The notes under the pieces: generated by a model
What the model saw: only the letters and a program-made list of their open reading frames with translations
Told to the model about the DNA's origin: nothing
The model's database searches: none
In this document: positions 25,611-36,679 of the stretch, one piece after another
How positions within the stretch are numbered: the first letter of the stretch is position 1
Layout: every line of letters begins with the position of its first letter
Source of the DNA: Pseudomonas sp. QTF5
Lineage (GTDB): Bacteria > Pseudomonadota > Gammaproteobacteria > Pseudomonadales > Pseudomonadaceae
Assembly (NCBI RefSeq): GCF_000512695.2
Contig: NZ_AZRW02000002.1
Span: forward strand, 62,001-126,000
DNA length: 64,000 nucleotides
Direction of reading: 5' to 3'
Program-made: the position numbers and the translations under genes

Positions 25611-26801
25611 TCATCCCGGATGACCGTCAACCCGGCCCCGCAGCAGCATCGGCCCATAACGCCAGGCATACAGCGCAAACGCCAGCGCCCAGCACAGACC
25701 GGCAAGCCACAATGCCGGCAAGGGAAAGAACTCGATCAACACGACCCGGCTCAGGCACGCCAGGTTGAGCAAGATGAACGCCAGGGTCATGCCCGACGGC
25801 GGCTCCAGCGCACGACCGGTATGCCCGAGGCTGACCCGCGCAATCATCGCCAGCACCAGGCCGCCCATGGCACCAATGGTCAGGCAATGCACCGCCAGAC
25901 TCGGATTGATCGGCACGCCGAAATGCCATAGCGCCATCCCCAAACAAGCCACCGCCAACCAGCCATAGGCCAGGTGCAACGACCACAGCAACGGCACGTG
26001 CCAAATGGCGCGATCATGCCAGCGAACCAGGCGAACCAGATGCCCTGCGGCCAACACGGCGAACAACAGGCCCACCCAGAGATTGGGGACAAGCGCAGGT
26101 CCGGCGGCATATAACAACGCCATGAGGGGCGAGCCAATCAGCAGCAGCCAATCCAGCCAGGGCCAAGGGGCAACGCCATCGACCTTGCCGAGACCACGCT
26201 GGGTGAAGAACGGAATCACTCGCCCGCCGATCAACCCCATCATCGCTGCCACCAGCCAGATGCCGGTCAGCACGCTCTGGCGCTGCCAGCCTTCATGCCC
26301 CTCGACCAGACCGTACAGGGACAACCCGTCGGCCACAGCCAACAGCAGCAGAACCACCACAATCGGGTAGTTACGTTTCTGCCGCACCTTCCACAAGGTG
26401 AAGCCCATGAGCACCGCCACCGCCAACGGGAACGCCATTTCCAGCGCCGCGAGCAACGGCCACGGCACATTGACCAGCCAGGCCACTCGCGCCAATAACC
26501 ACAGCAGCGCCAGAGCGGCCAACGGTTTGCCGCTGAGGCCGGGGCGACCGGTCCAGGTCTGCACGGCCGTCAGCAGAAAGCCCGCGATAATCGCCAACCC
26601 GAACCCGAACAGCAATTCATGCCGATGCCAGCCCAGCCAACCACCTGCCGGCTGCCAATCGGACATCGAACCACCAAAAGCCGCCAGCCACAGCGGAATG
26701 GCCAGCACCGCCAACAGGCAGCCAGCGAGGAAAAACGGCCGAAAGGCCAGCCGTAACAGCGGCGCGATTGCCATCGCTTTACGGCGGTCAAGCACTTGCA
26801 T
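25611..26801 (-). CDS. nnrS: NnrS family haem/copper membrane protein
   Basis: NnrS is a haem- and copper-containing membrane protein linked to nitric oxide resistance. The product is 396 aa with about 12 hydrophobic segments. It opens with LLRLAFRPFFLAGCL and has the conserved WHRHELLFGFG near residue 58 and the VHCLTIGAMGGLVLAMIARVSLGHTGR block, the family signature. A weak ANR/DNR box lies about 100 bases upstream at 26898. NnrS does not itself reduce nitric oxide but is thought to protect metabolism. Confidence 0.94.
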   Translation of the reverse strand: MQVLDRRKAMAIAPLLRLAFRPFFLAGCLLAVLAIPLWLAAFGGSMSDWQPAGGWLGWHRHELLFGFGLAIIAGFLLTAVQTWTGRPGLSGKPLAALALLWLLARVAWLVNVPWPLLAALEMAFPLAVAVLMGFTLWKVRQKRNYPIVVVLLLLAVADGLSLYGLVEGHEGWQRQSVLTGIWLVAAMMGLIGGRVIPFFTQRGLGKVDGVAPWPWLDWLLLIGSPLMALLYAAGPALVPNLWVGLLFAVLAAGHLVRLVRWHDRAIWHVPLLWSLHLAYGWLAVACLGMALWHFGVPINPSLAVHCLTIGAMGGLVLAMIARVSLGHTGRALEPPSGMTLAFILLNLACLSRVVLIEFFPLPALWLAGLCWALAFALYAWRYGPMLLRGRVDGHPG

Positions 26802-26897
26802 AAAGCCACTCCTCTACCTGTTTGCTGACCTGGCGCCAACCCGCACGCGCCGAGGTAAATCCAGGGGCAATCATCGTGGATTACCGATCCATTGCCT

Positions 26898-26911
26898 TTG
26901 TCGCAGATCAA
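26898..26911 (-). promoter_or_regulatory. Weak ANR/DNR box upstream of nnrS
   Basis: TTGTCGCAGATCAA matches TTGAT-N4-ATCAA with two changes in the left half. It is centred about 103 bases before the nnrS ATG. Confidence 0.45.
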
Positions 26912-26950
26912 GTGTGCAAGGGGCGTGCCCCGATGCCGAGCGCGCGCCCT

Positions 26951-27085
26951 TTGTGGCGAGGGAGCTTGCTCCCGCTCGGGTGCGCAGCAGCCGTAAACCG
27001 GCTGACGCGTTGTATCTGGAGGATAGCGATGGCCGATGTTTGGGAGTGCTTCGCACTCCAGCGGGAGCAAGCTCCCTCGCCACAA
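26951..27085. repeat. REPIN: paired REP palindromes, family 2
   Basis: GTGGCGAGGGAGCTTGCTCC arms in inverted order enclose about 85 bases. It separates the nnrS promoter from the NorR-type control region of dnr. Confidence 0.88.
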
Positions 27086-27100
27086 GGTGCTCCCGATCAG

Positions 27101-27157
27101 GGTACAAATGACCCTTTGATGGTCATTTAAACCCTAAAGATCACGGTATTTTTTACC
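27101..27157. promoter_or_regulatory. Three NorR-type sites (GGT-N7-ACC) upstream of dnr
   Basis: Exact GGT-N7-ACC sites lie at 27101-27113, 27121-27133 and 27145-27157, with centres 20 and 24 bases apart. The layout is almost the same as the trio beside norR (19 and 25). A weak TTGAT-like word overlaps the middle site. Confidence 0.85.
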
Positions 27158-27197
27158 CTGATCGCTGACACCCCCAATAAACAAGGCCCTCCAAGCC

Positions 27198-27213
27198 TGG
27201 CCCGCGTCTTGCT
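27198..27213 (+). promoter_or_regulatory. Sigma-54 promoter upstream of the 29-codon ORF and dnr
   Basis: TGGCCCGCGTCTTGCT is a full match to the -24/-12 consensus TGGCNCG-N4-TTGCW. Its GG lies 48 bases from the centre of the nearest NorR-type site, the same distance as at the RIC promoter. Transcription would start about 45 bases before the ATG at 27269. Confidence 0.85.
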
Positions 27214-27268
27214 CTGCATGGGCAACCTTTTAGAAATCCTGGATCCCTCTCGATTACTCGGAGTCGTC

Positions 27269-27358
27269 ATGAAAAAAGTCATCCAGCCACTGGCCTGGTT
27301 TGTTGTGTTGACCTCAATCCTGGCCCTTGCCAGCGGCGTCTCCCTGGGTCTCGTCTGA
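27269..27358 (+). CDS. 29-aa putative membrane peptide ahead of dnr
   Basis: A 29-codon ORF with ATG at 27269, TGA at 27356-27358 and GGAG six bases upstream. The peptide starts MKKVIQPLAW and continues as one hydrophobic helix ending in SLGLV, so it should insert in the inner membrane. It lies between the NorR/sigma-54 promoter and dnr, 37 bases before the dnr ATG. It could be a small respiratory subunit, a regulator or a leader peptide; I do not recognise the family with certainty. Confidence 0.65.
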   Translation: MKKVIQPLAWFVVLTSILALASGVSLGLV

Positions 27359-27395
27359 CCTGATCCTCCCTTCTCTATCTTCAGGATGAATTCTC

Positions 27396-28079
27396 ATGGT
27401 GCTTCATCGCGTCCATCACCAGATTCTGCGCAGTCATCATTTGTTTGAGCCGTTGAACGAAGAACAGCTGGATGAACTGATGAGTACCAGCCACTTGCTG
27501 AGCATCGACAAAGGCGAGCCGTTGTTTCGTCAGGGTGAGCCGGCAGATTCGTTCTATTTCATCATTGCCGGCGCGGTGAAGATCTACCGGCTGACACCCG
27601 ATGGGCAGGAGAAAGTGTTCGAGGTCATCAGCGATCGGCAAACTTTCGCCGAGGCGATGATGCTGATGGACACCCCGAACTATGTGGCCTCGGCCGAAGC
27701 GATCTGCCCCACCCAGCTCTACCGGTTGTCCAACAGCACTTACATGCGCCTGCTGCAGAGCAATAGTCGGCTGACCTTTGCACTGCTGGGCAAGCTCTGC
27801 GTTCGCTTGCATCAACGGGTCAACGAAATCGAAACCCTGTCACTGAAAAACGCCACCCACCGGGTCGTGCGTTATTTGCTGACGCAACTGGTGCGCCAGC
27901 AAGCCGTTGACAGCCAATTCGAGCTGCCGATGGCCAAGCAACTGATTGCCGGGCATCTGTCGATCCAGCCAGAAACCTTTTCGCGGATCATCCGCCGCTT
28001 GATCGATGAAAACATCATCACTCAGGACGGCCGTCAGATCGCCATTCTCGATCGCCTGCGCCTGGAACAGTTCGAGTGA
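27396..28079 (+). CDS. dnr: Nitric-oxide-responsive regulator DNR
   Basis: DNR is a Crp/Fnr-family activator that senses nitric oxide, through haem in the P. aeruginosa protein, and turns on nir, nor and nos genes. The product is 227 aa. The start (LHRVHHQILRSHHLFEPL) and the stretches KIYRLTPDGQEK, EAMMLMDTPNYVA, NEIETLSLKNATHRVVRYLL and AGHLSIQPETFSRI follow the P. aeruginosa DNR pattern closely. It lacks the FNR cysteines. Its promoter appears to be NorR and sigma-54 dependent. ANR/DNR boxes at norC, nirS/nirQ, nosR, hemN-like, moaC and pdxH are its likely targets. Confidence 0.95.
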   Translation: MVLHRVHHQILRSHHLFEPLNEEQLDELMSTSHLLSIDKGEPLFRQGEPADSFYFIIAGAVKIYRLTPDGQEKVFEVISDRQTFAEAMMLMDTPNYVASAEAICPTQLYRLSNSTYMRLLQSNSRLTFALLGKLCVRLHQRVNEIETLSLKNATHRVVRYLLTQLVRQQAVDSQFELPMAKQLIAGHLSIQPETFSRIIRRLIDENIITQDGRQIAILDRLRLEQFE

Positions 28080-28084
28080 GTGCC

Positions 28085-28276
28085 ATGCCCGTCTGCCTGT
28101 ATTGCCAACACGCCAACCCACCACAAGAAATCGAGTGCCGCCAATGCGGCATGCCCCTGCCGGCACTGGCCGAACGCGCCGGAGAACGTCGGCAGCGTCG
28201 ATTCATGTGGTTCTGCGTTGGCCTGACGATCTTCTGCGTGGTGATGTTTTTCTGGCTGCCGCGCAGCATCAGCTGA
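28085..28276 (+). CDS. dnrP: Small zinc-ribbon membrane protein (DnrP-like)
   Basis: A 63-aa protein with a CLYC...CRQC zinc ribbon at residues 4-23 and one C-terminal membrane helix (FMWFCVGLTIFCVVMFFWL). It begins 5 bases after the dnr stop, so it is co-transcribed. Short proteins of this form next to dnr are annotated DnrP in Pseudomonas; I recall the name but not a proven function. A GTG at 28076 overlapping dnr is an alternative start. Confidence 0.72.
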   Translation: MPVCLYCQHANPPQEIECRQCGMPLPALAERAGERRQRRFMWFCVGLTIFCVVMFFWLPRSIS

Positions 28277-28314
28277 GGCTGCATATTCAAACCCTGAGGC
28301 CAGTCAGTTAAGGT

Positions 28315-28420
28315 GCAAAACCTGTGGGAGCGGGCTTGCTCGCGAAAGCGGTGTGTCAGGAGACATCCATGTTGACTGTGCCGCTGTCTTCGCGAGCAAG
28401 CCCGCTCCCACAGGTTTTGC
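28315..28420. repeat. REPIN, family 1, with extended arms
   Basis: GCAAAACCTGTGGGAGCGGG and its inverse flank a centre of about 35 bases. It lies between the converging dnr and norD transcripts. The bases just left of it (CCAGTCAGTTAAGGTGC) also flank the copy at 55.9 kb. Confidence 0.9.
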
Positions 28421-28434
28421 GCTTAAACCCGGGT

Positions 28435-30276
28435 TCAAGGCTGGGTCAGCTGGCGATACAACTGCGGCAAGCGCAGAGGTAGCTGCTCGGGCTGACGGAT
28501 CAAGGTGTAGCCATTGGCGCCGAACATGTACGGCAGGTAATCCCCGGCCTCGCGATCGATCGTGATGCAGAACGGCGTCAGCCCCTGACGCCGTGCCTCC
28601 AGCACCGCCTCGCGGGTGTCTTCAACACCGTAGCGTCCTTCATACAGATCCAGATCATTCGGTTTGCCGTCCGTGAGCAGCAGCAACAGTTTGCTGCGCC
28701 GCTTGCTCGTGCCCAATAGTTGCGTGGCCTGGCGAATGGCGGCGCCCATGCGTGTGTAATACCCCGGTTTGAGCCCTTGAATACGACCTCGAGTGTTGTC
28801 GTCATAACGCTGGGTGAACGCCTTGAGTTCCTGCATGCGCACTTGCTGACGGCGCAGCGAGGAAAACCCGTACAGGGCGAAATCATCACCCAGCACCGAC
28901 AAGGTTTCGCCGAACAGCAGCAGGCTGTCGCGGATGACATCGATGACGCGGTGCTCATCGTTCAGGTGGGCGTCGGTGGACATCGACACGTCGGCCAGCA
29001 ACAGGCACGCCAGGTCGCGGCGGGTCTGCCGTTGCTCCATGAACAGACCGCGTTCGGCACACTGGCCATGCTCGCGTTCAACGTGAAAGTCCAGCCAGGC
29101 TTGCATGTCCAGTTCAGACCCTTGAGGCTGCTGGCGTAACCACTGACGGTCATTACGCAGGTGCTCGAACTGGCGCCGCAAGCGGTGCGCCGAGGCCTTC
29201 AGCCGTAATGGCAACGGCTGTGCCTCACAGTCGCGGGGCACCATCATTTGCAGATTGACGAAGCTGTCCTGCATTTGTTGTTTGCGGTAGTCCCACTCCG
29301 GCAACTTAATGCCCTCGCCGAGGGGAATGTCGTCGACATCGGCCGGAGGCAAATCCAGGTGCAGTTTGAGACCGCCGCCCTTGCGCAGACGGGTGCGCGA
29401 TAGGGTCAATTCGTCCAGGTCGTCGGCGACTCGGGCGGCGTCCGGGTCTTCGCTGTCGTCTGACCAGCGATCCAGGTCGACGTGTTCGGTCCAGCTGAAC
29501 AGGTTCTCCAGACGCACGATTAACAACCCGCCGTCGCGGCTGCCTTCATCGATCCGCGTCGCGCGTTTACGCCCGCCTTTCTGTTCGCCGGCCGGCGTGG
29601 TCAAAGACTCTTCGGATTCATCGCCCAGATCCGCAGCCTGTGGACTGGCGAGGTTTTGCGGCGGGTACAACCACAGCGGCAGCGGCCAGGCGGCCCGTTC
29701 GCTGCGGGGGAAATGTTCGACACTGCCCGGCTCGCGCAATGCCTGGCATAACGCCCGTTCCAAGGCCGCTTCGCCGGGGTTCAATGTTGCCGGATCCGGG
29801 CGTAATTGCAGATGGGCATCGACCAAACGTTTGTACCGAGCACGCAACGCGGGATAGCGTCGCAACAGCTGTTGCGTCCAGCGTTGATTGTCCCGCCCCC
29901 AGTGGCGCATCTGCCCGGCCTGTGCCGCCAGCAACGCGAGCCAGCGATAGAGCTCCTCGTTCAGTACGACTTCAGGAAACACCGCGAGGCTCGACGGTAA
30001 CCGGAGGTTAGCCTCATCGCACCACGCCAACGGCACTTGTTTGCAGGTGCCGGCGATCTGCTGCAACACGTTTCGGCGCAGCAGCAGATCGCGGTCGCTG
30101 GCGGCTTCCACACCGACGCCATTGGCGCCACCCATGGCACGAAACAACAGCGCCAGCGGGCGTTGCTGGCTGGCCAGTTCAACCCGTGCTTCAGGGAAGT
30201 CCGGGCTGGCGCGCCGGGTGATGAAACGATGCCAGACACTGCCTACCCACTCTTCCAGTTCGACGGTAAACGCCAT
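28435..30276 (-). CDS. norD: Nitric oxide reductase activation protein NorD
   Basis: NorD is a large VWA-domain protein that works with the MoxR-type ATPase NirQ/NorQ to mature nitric oxide reductase. The product is 613 aa. The VWA domain fills the last third, with the metal site DVSMSTD (MIDAS) and the TDGKPND segment. The N-terminal two thirds are acidic, with no membrane segment, so it is cytoplasmic. It lies 78 bases downstream of norB, and a strong hairpin terminator stands in between, so its level may be attenuated. Confidence 0.93.
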   Translation of the reverse strand: MAFTVELEEWVGSVWHRFITRRASPDFPEARVELASQQRPLALLFRAMGGANGVGVEAASDRDLLLRRNVLQQIAGTCKQVPLAWCDEANLRLPSSLAVFPEVVLNEELYRWLALLAAQAGQMRHWGRDNQRWTQQLLRRYPALRARYKRLVDAHLQLRPDPATLNPGEAALERALCQALREPGSVEHFPRSERAAWPLPLWLYPPQNLASPQAADLGDESEESLTTPAGEQKGGRKRATRIDEGSRDGGLLIVRLENLFSWTEHVDLDRWSDDSEDPDAARVADDLDELTLSRTRLRKGGGLKLHLDLPPADVDDIPLGEGIKLPEWDYRKQQMQDSFVNLQMMVPRDCEAQPLPLRLKASAHRLRRQFEHLRNDRQWLRQQPQGSELDMQAWLDFHVEREHGQCAERGLFMEQRQTRRDLACLLLADVSMSTDAHLNDEHRVIDVIRDSLLLFGETLSVLGDDFALYGFSSLRRQQVRMQELKAFTQRYDDNTRGRIQGLKPGYYTRMGAAIRQATQLLGTSKRRSKLLLLLTDGKPNDLDLYEGRYGVEDTREAVLEARRQGLTPFCITIDREAGDYLPYMFGANGYTLIRQPEQLPLRLPQLYRQLTQP

Positions 30277-30298
30277 GATGCTTGCCCTTCCTGGAAAC

Positions 30299-30330
30299 CA
30301 AAAAAACGGCCCGCTGTATCAGCCGGGCCG
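30299..30330 (-). terminator. Terminator or attenuator between norB and norD
   Basis: Read on the minus strand, CGGCCCGGCTGATACAGCGG and following bases form a GC-rich stem with one bulge, followed by seven T. It starts about 25 bases after the norB stop and before norD in the same orientation. Confidence 0.82.
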
Positions 30331-30354
30331 ACCTTTTCTAGCCGTTACACCGGC

Positions 30355-31785
<1,431 letters not shown>

Positions 31786-32226
31786 TTAGCCCTCCTTGTT
31801 TGGCGGCCAGCCATTGGTGTTGATGTTCGAGCTCCATTTGAGGAACTCGGCGATGTCATCCACCTCTTGCTCACTCAACTTGAACTGCGGCATCGCTCGC
31901 CGACCCGGTACACCCAGCGGCTGCATTTTCATCCAGGCATGCAGAAAGGGTTTGAAGCCCGCCTCCCCGCCGCGCCGCTGAAACACGTTGCCCAGCTCCG
32001 GCGCAAAGTAGGCGCCCTCGCCCAGCAGCGTGTGGCAGCCGATGCAGTTGTTTTGCTCCCAGACCGTCTTGCCGCGAATCACTGATTCGGTTAACTGCGC
32101 TTCGTTGCTGCGCACCGGAAAGGTCTGTTCCGTGTGATAGGTCAAGGCCAGGAATATCAGGAAGAAGAAGATGCTTCCCCCGAAGTAGATATTCCTGGCC
32201 ATGCCTTTGGTGAAGGTCTCTGACAT
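31786..32226 (-). CDS. norC: Nitric oxide reductase cytochrome c subunit NorC
   Basis: NorC is the membrane-anchored c-type cytochrome that accepts periplasmic electrons for NorB. The product is 146 aa. One membrane anchor lies at about 14-30, the haem motif CIGCH at 61-65, and a likely Met ligand in RRAMPQF. AAGAGGA precedes the ATG at 32226; the frame extends much further but that part is non-coding and REP sequence. A perfect ANR/DNR box lies upstream at 32284. Confidence 0.97.
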   Translation of the reverse strand: MSETFTKGMARNIYFGGSIFFFLIFLALTYHTEQTFPVRSNEAQLTESVIRGKTVWEQNNCIGCHTLLGEGAYFAPELGNVFQRRGGEAGFKPFLHAWMKMQPLGVPGRRAMPQFKLSEQEVDDIAEFLKWSSNINTNGWPPNKEG

Positions 32227-32283
32227 GGTCGCTTCCTCTTTGCTTGGCGTGCCCATGATAGAAAGCGAAGGGTTGAAACCTGC

Positions 32284-32297
32284 TTGATGGCGATCAA
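32284..32297 (-). promoter_or_regulatory. ANR/DNR box for norCB
   Basis: TTGATGGCGATCAA is a perfect match. A class II position predicts a transcript start near 32249, 23 bases before the norC ATG. Confidence 0.92.
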
Positions 32298-32348
32298 GAA
32301 AGGCAGATGGTTTGGGTCGGGTATAGATCGTATGGCTGACAGAGATCG

Positions 32349-32442
32349 AATGTGGGAGCGGGCTTGCTCGCGAAGGCGGAGTGTCAGTCAACATGGATGC
32401 TGAATGTGCCGGCCCCTTCGCGAGCAAGCCCGCTCCCACATT
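32349..32442. repeat. REPIN, family 1
   Basis: Inverted AATGTGGGAGCGGGCTTGCT arms of the same type as at 51-144. It separates the end of norF from the norC promoter. Confidence 0.9.
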
Positions 32443-32474
32443 AAATTCTCGCTGTTTTATAGACTTGTATTCAT

Positions 32475-32732
32475 TCAGCGAAACGACACCAGCGTCAGCC
32501 CTACAACGGCGGCCAACACCAACGCCCAGCCCACCATCAACCGGCGCCACAATCGCGGGGCATGGCGCATCTCCATAAAGCCATCGGCAATCAGCCAGGC
32601 CTTGCCAACCGCCACCAGCAAAATGGCCACCGACAGCAGCCACGTCGCACCCATCTGTGCCAGCACCACCGTGCACACGCTTAATGTGGCCAGCGCGGCC
32701 CAGCAGACGAGTAAAAACCTGGAAGCCGACAT
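32475..32732 (-). CDS. norF: NorF-like small membrane protein
   Basis: An 85-aa protein with three hydrophobic segments, starting MSASRFLLVCW. It has the look of the short subunit IV-like proteins (NorF) that follow NorE in denitrifiers. NorF is not essential for cNor but is needed for full activity in Paracoccus. The frame continues upstream into norE; the ATG at 32732 is 12 bases after the norE stop. The assignment rests on size, topology and position. Confidence 0.75.
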   Translation of the reverse strand: MSASRFLLVCWAALATLSVCTVVLAQMGATWLLSVAILLVAVGKAWLIADGFMEMRHAPRLWRRLMVGWALVLAAVVGLTLVSFR

Positions 32733-32743
32733 CAGAACCTCCG

Positions 32744-33331
32744 TCAATTCAGAACGTAGACCAGCGGAAACAGCACGACCCAGATCAGATCGACCATGTG
32801 CCAATACAGCACACCCGATTCAAGCCCGCTGCGGTTGGCGGCGTTGTACAGGCCACGACGGCAACGCTCGGCCAGCCATCCGAGAATGACCATGCCGAGC
32901 AGTACATGGAGAAAATGAAAACCGGTGAGGATCCAGTAGAGGGTGAAAAACGTGTTGTGCTCCATGCCCAGCCCCGAGGCCAGCAAGTGTCGGTATTCCG
33001 TGATCTTCAACACCACGTAGACACTGCCGGCGAGCAACGCTGCCAGCAGATAGACAGCGCCGGGGCGAGACCGAGAACGCTTGACTTGCTCTTGAGCCAT
33101 CGCGGCGAACAGCCCGGCGGTGAGCAGGCTCAGGGTCATCGCCAGGCCGGTAGAGGTGTTGAGCAACTGACGGCTTTCGCTGAACAGTTGCGGCTTGAGT
33201 GCCTGGGTCACGGCGAACGTCAGAATCAGGATAGCGAACACCGACAGCTCGGCCAGAATGAAAAACCACATCGCCAGATCGCCCGGCAAGTGACCCGGCG
33301 CAACGCGTCTGACCTCAGCCGAAGTGGACAT
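32744..33331 (-). CDS. norE: NorE-like cytochrome c oxidase subunit III homologue
   Basis: A 195-aa membrane protein with five hydrophobic segments. It has the subunit III features LPGDLAMWFFILAELSVF, FTLYWILTGFHFLHVLLGM and the ending WHMVDLIWVVLFPLVYV. In denitrifiers this gene is called norE or nirO. It lacks catalytic metal ligands and assists nitric oxide reduction. ATG at 33331 lies inside the end of nirQ (17-base overlap), so the two are translationally coupled. Confidence 0.88.
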   Translation of the reverse strand: MSTSAEVRRVAPGHLPGDLAMWFFILAELSVFAILILTFAVTQALKPQLFSESRQLLNTSTGLAMTLSLLTAGLFAAMAQEQVKRSRSRPGAVYLLAALLAGSVYVVLKITEYRHLLASGLGMEHNTFFTLYWILTGFHFLHVLLGMVILGWLAERCRRGLYNAANRSGLESGVLYWHMVDLIWVVLFPLVYVLN

Positions 33332-34106
33332 CAACCACGTCCATCAACGCCGCAACCGTCAGCGGATCATCACTCAGAGGCTCGGCCAGACAGGCCATGC
33401 ACGCCTCACGCGGGCTCATGCCGGAGCGGATCATTCGCGCGGTGAAAATCAGCAACCGCGTCGAGGCGACCTCCTCCAGATCATGTTGATCCAGCCGGCG
33501 CAGTGCCTGTCCCAGCCGGACCACTTGCGCCGCCAACGCGCTGTCCACCTGCGCTTCCCGGGCGACAATGCGCTCTTCATCGGCCACCGGCGGATAGCCG
33601 AAACGCATCGCCACGAAGCGTTGTCGGGTGCTGGGTTTCATGCCTTTGAGCAGGTTCTGGTAGCCGGGGTTGTACGACACCACCAACATGAATGACGACG
33701 GCGCCTGCAGCACTTCGCCGGTGCGTTCCAGGAACAACTCGCGACGATCATCAGCCAGTGGATGCAGTACGACCACGGTGTCCTGGCGCGCCTCGACCAC
33801 TTCGTCCAGATAACAGATGCCGCCTTCACGTACCGCGCGGGTCAGCGGTCCGTCCTGCCACCAGGTGCCCTGGGCACCGATCAAATGACGGCCAATCAAG
33901 TCGGCAGCGCTCAGATCGTCATGGCAAGCCACGGTGTACAGCGGCAGTTTCAGTCGATGGGCCATGTGCTGAACGAAGCGGGTCTTGCCGCACCCGGTCG
34001 GGCCTTTGATCAGCACCGGCATGCCGTGTCGCCAGGCTTGCTCGAACAGCACCTCCTCATTATTGAGCGGTTGATAGAAGGGTTCACAAGACTGGATTCG
34101 GTCCAT
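33315..34106 (-). CDS. nirQ: MoxR-type AAA+ ATPase NirQ (NorQ)
   Basis: NirQ is a cytoplasmic AAA+ ATPase of the MoxR group that works with NorD in cofactor insertion into nitric oxide reductase and supports nitrite reductase. The product is 263 aa. Walker A GPTGCGKT lies at about 35-42, Walker B YLDEVVEA near 100, then VSYNPGYQ and the arginine-finger region STRQRFVAMRF. It is divergent from nirS across a 199-base gap that holds one good ANR/DNR box. Confidence 0.95.
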   Translation of the reverse strand: MDRIQSCEPFYQPLNNEEVLFEQAWRHGMPVLIKGPTGCGKTRFVQHMAHRLKLPLYTVACHDDLSAADLIGRHLIGAQGTWWQDGPLTRAVREGGICYLDEVVEARQDTVVVLHPLADDRRELFLERTGEVLQAPSSFMLVVSYNPGYQNLLKGMKPSTRQRFVAMRFGYPPVADEERIVAREAQVDSALAAQVVRLGQALRRLDQHDLEEVASTRLLIFTARMIRSGMSPREACMACLAEPLSDDPLTVAALMDVVDVHFG

Positions 34107-34187
34107 GGGCTGCCTGTTCCAAAAGCGGATTCAAGCAACACGCTACGGGCCCCTGCGACAACCTGGCAAGTGACATGGCCGGCAAAC

Positions 34188-34201
34188 TTGATCGCGGTCA
34201 A
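34188..34201. promoter_or_regulatory. ANR/DNR box between nirQ and nirS
   Basis: TTGATCGCGGTCAA has one mismatch to the consensus. As the only strong box in this gap, it could serve nirS (predicted start near 34236), nirQ (near 34153) or both. Confidence 0.83.
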
Positions 34202-34227
34202 GCGAGCATTGGCCTGCTCGGGCATAG

Positions 34228-35997
<1,770 letters not shown>

Positions 35998-36021
35998 GCT
36001 CCATCAATGCAAGGAATCCCC

Positions 36022-36336
36022 ATGAAAAATATTCTGTTTTCACTGTTCGCCCTGACCGCTGCGCTGAGTGTGCAGCCGGCCATGGCCCAAGACGGCCAGG
36101 AGCTGTTCAAGAGCAAACCCTGCGCCGCCTGCCATTCCATCGACACCAAGCTGGTCGGCCCGGCGCTCAAGGATGTCGCGGCCAAGAACGCTGGCGTGCC
36201 CGGGGCTGTGGACACCTTGGCCAGCCACATCAAGAACGGTACGCAAGGCAACTGGGGCCCGATGCCAATGCCGGCCAACCCGGTGACGGATGAAGAAGCG
36301 AAGACACTTGCAACCTGGGTCCTGAGTCTCAAATAG
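36022..36336 (+). CDS. nirM: Cytochrome c551 NirM
   Basis: NirM is the small periplasmic cytochrome that donates electrons to NirS. The product is 104 aa with a signal peptide ending QPAMA at residue 22. The haem motif CAACH lies at 34-38, and the Met ligand is in WGPMPMPAN. The start at 36022 fits the signal peptide; the upstream ATG at 36007 lacks support. It follows nirS by 24 bases. Confidence 0.96.
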   Translation: MKNILFSLFALTAALSVQPAMAQDGQELFKSKPCAACHSIDTKLVGPALKDVAAKNAGVPGAVDTLASHIKNGTQGNWGPMPMPANPVTDEEAKTLATWVLSLK

Positions 36337-36352
36337 CCAACTGGAGGGCGTC

Positions 36353-36679
36353 ATGAAGGTTTATCGACACGCTGCGATTCTGGCGGCCCTCCTCCTCATT
36401 TGCGCAACCTCGGTTGCCGCGCCCGACGCCAAGCGTCAGGCACAACTCGAACACCTGCTGGCCCAGGACTGCGGCGCCTGCCATGGCCTGCACATGACCG
36501 GCGGGCTGGGTCCCGACCTGACCCGCGCAACGTTGGCGGGCAAGTCCAGGGACAACCTGATAGCCACCGTCAGCCAAGGCCGGCCCGGCACCGCGATGCC
36601 CGGTTGGGCCTCGCTGCTCAGCCCGGATGACATCCGTTGGCTGGTCGATCTTCTTCTCCAGGGATATCCCGCACCATGA
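36353..36679 (+). CDS. nirC: Cytochrome c55x NirC
   Basis: NirC is a small periplasmic c-type cytochrome needed for haem d1 maturation and able to donate electrons to NirS. The product is 108 aa. It has a signal peptide to about residue 23, haem motif CGACH at 40-44 and a Met in TAMPGWASLL. It overlaps nirF by 4 bases (ATGA). A role in the last redox step of d1 formation with NirF and NirN is proposed for the family. Confidence 0.94.
   Translation: MKVYRHAAILAALLLICATSVAAPDAKRQAQLEHLLAQDCGACHGLHMTGGLGPDLTRATLAGKSRDNLIATVSQGRPGTAMPGWASLLSPDDIRWLVDLLLQGYPAP

Noticed and set aside
27115-27128. TTGATGGTCATTTA as an ANR/DNR box for dnr
   Set aside because: The right half has two mismatches, and the bases are better explained as part of a GGT-N7-ACC site.
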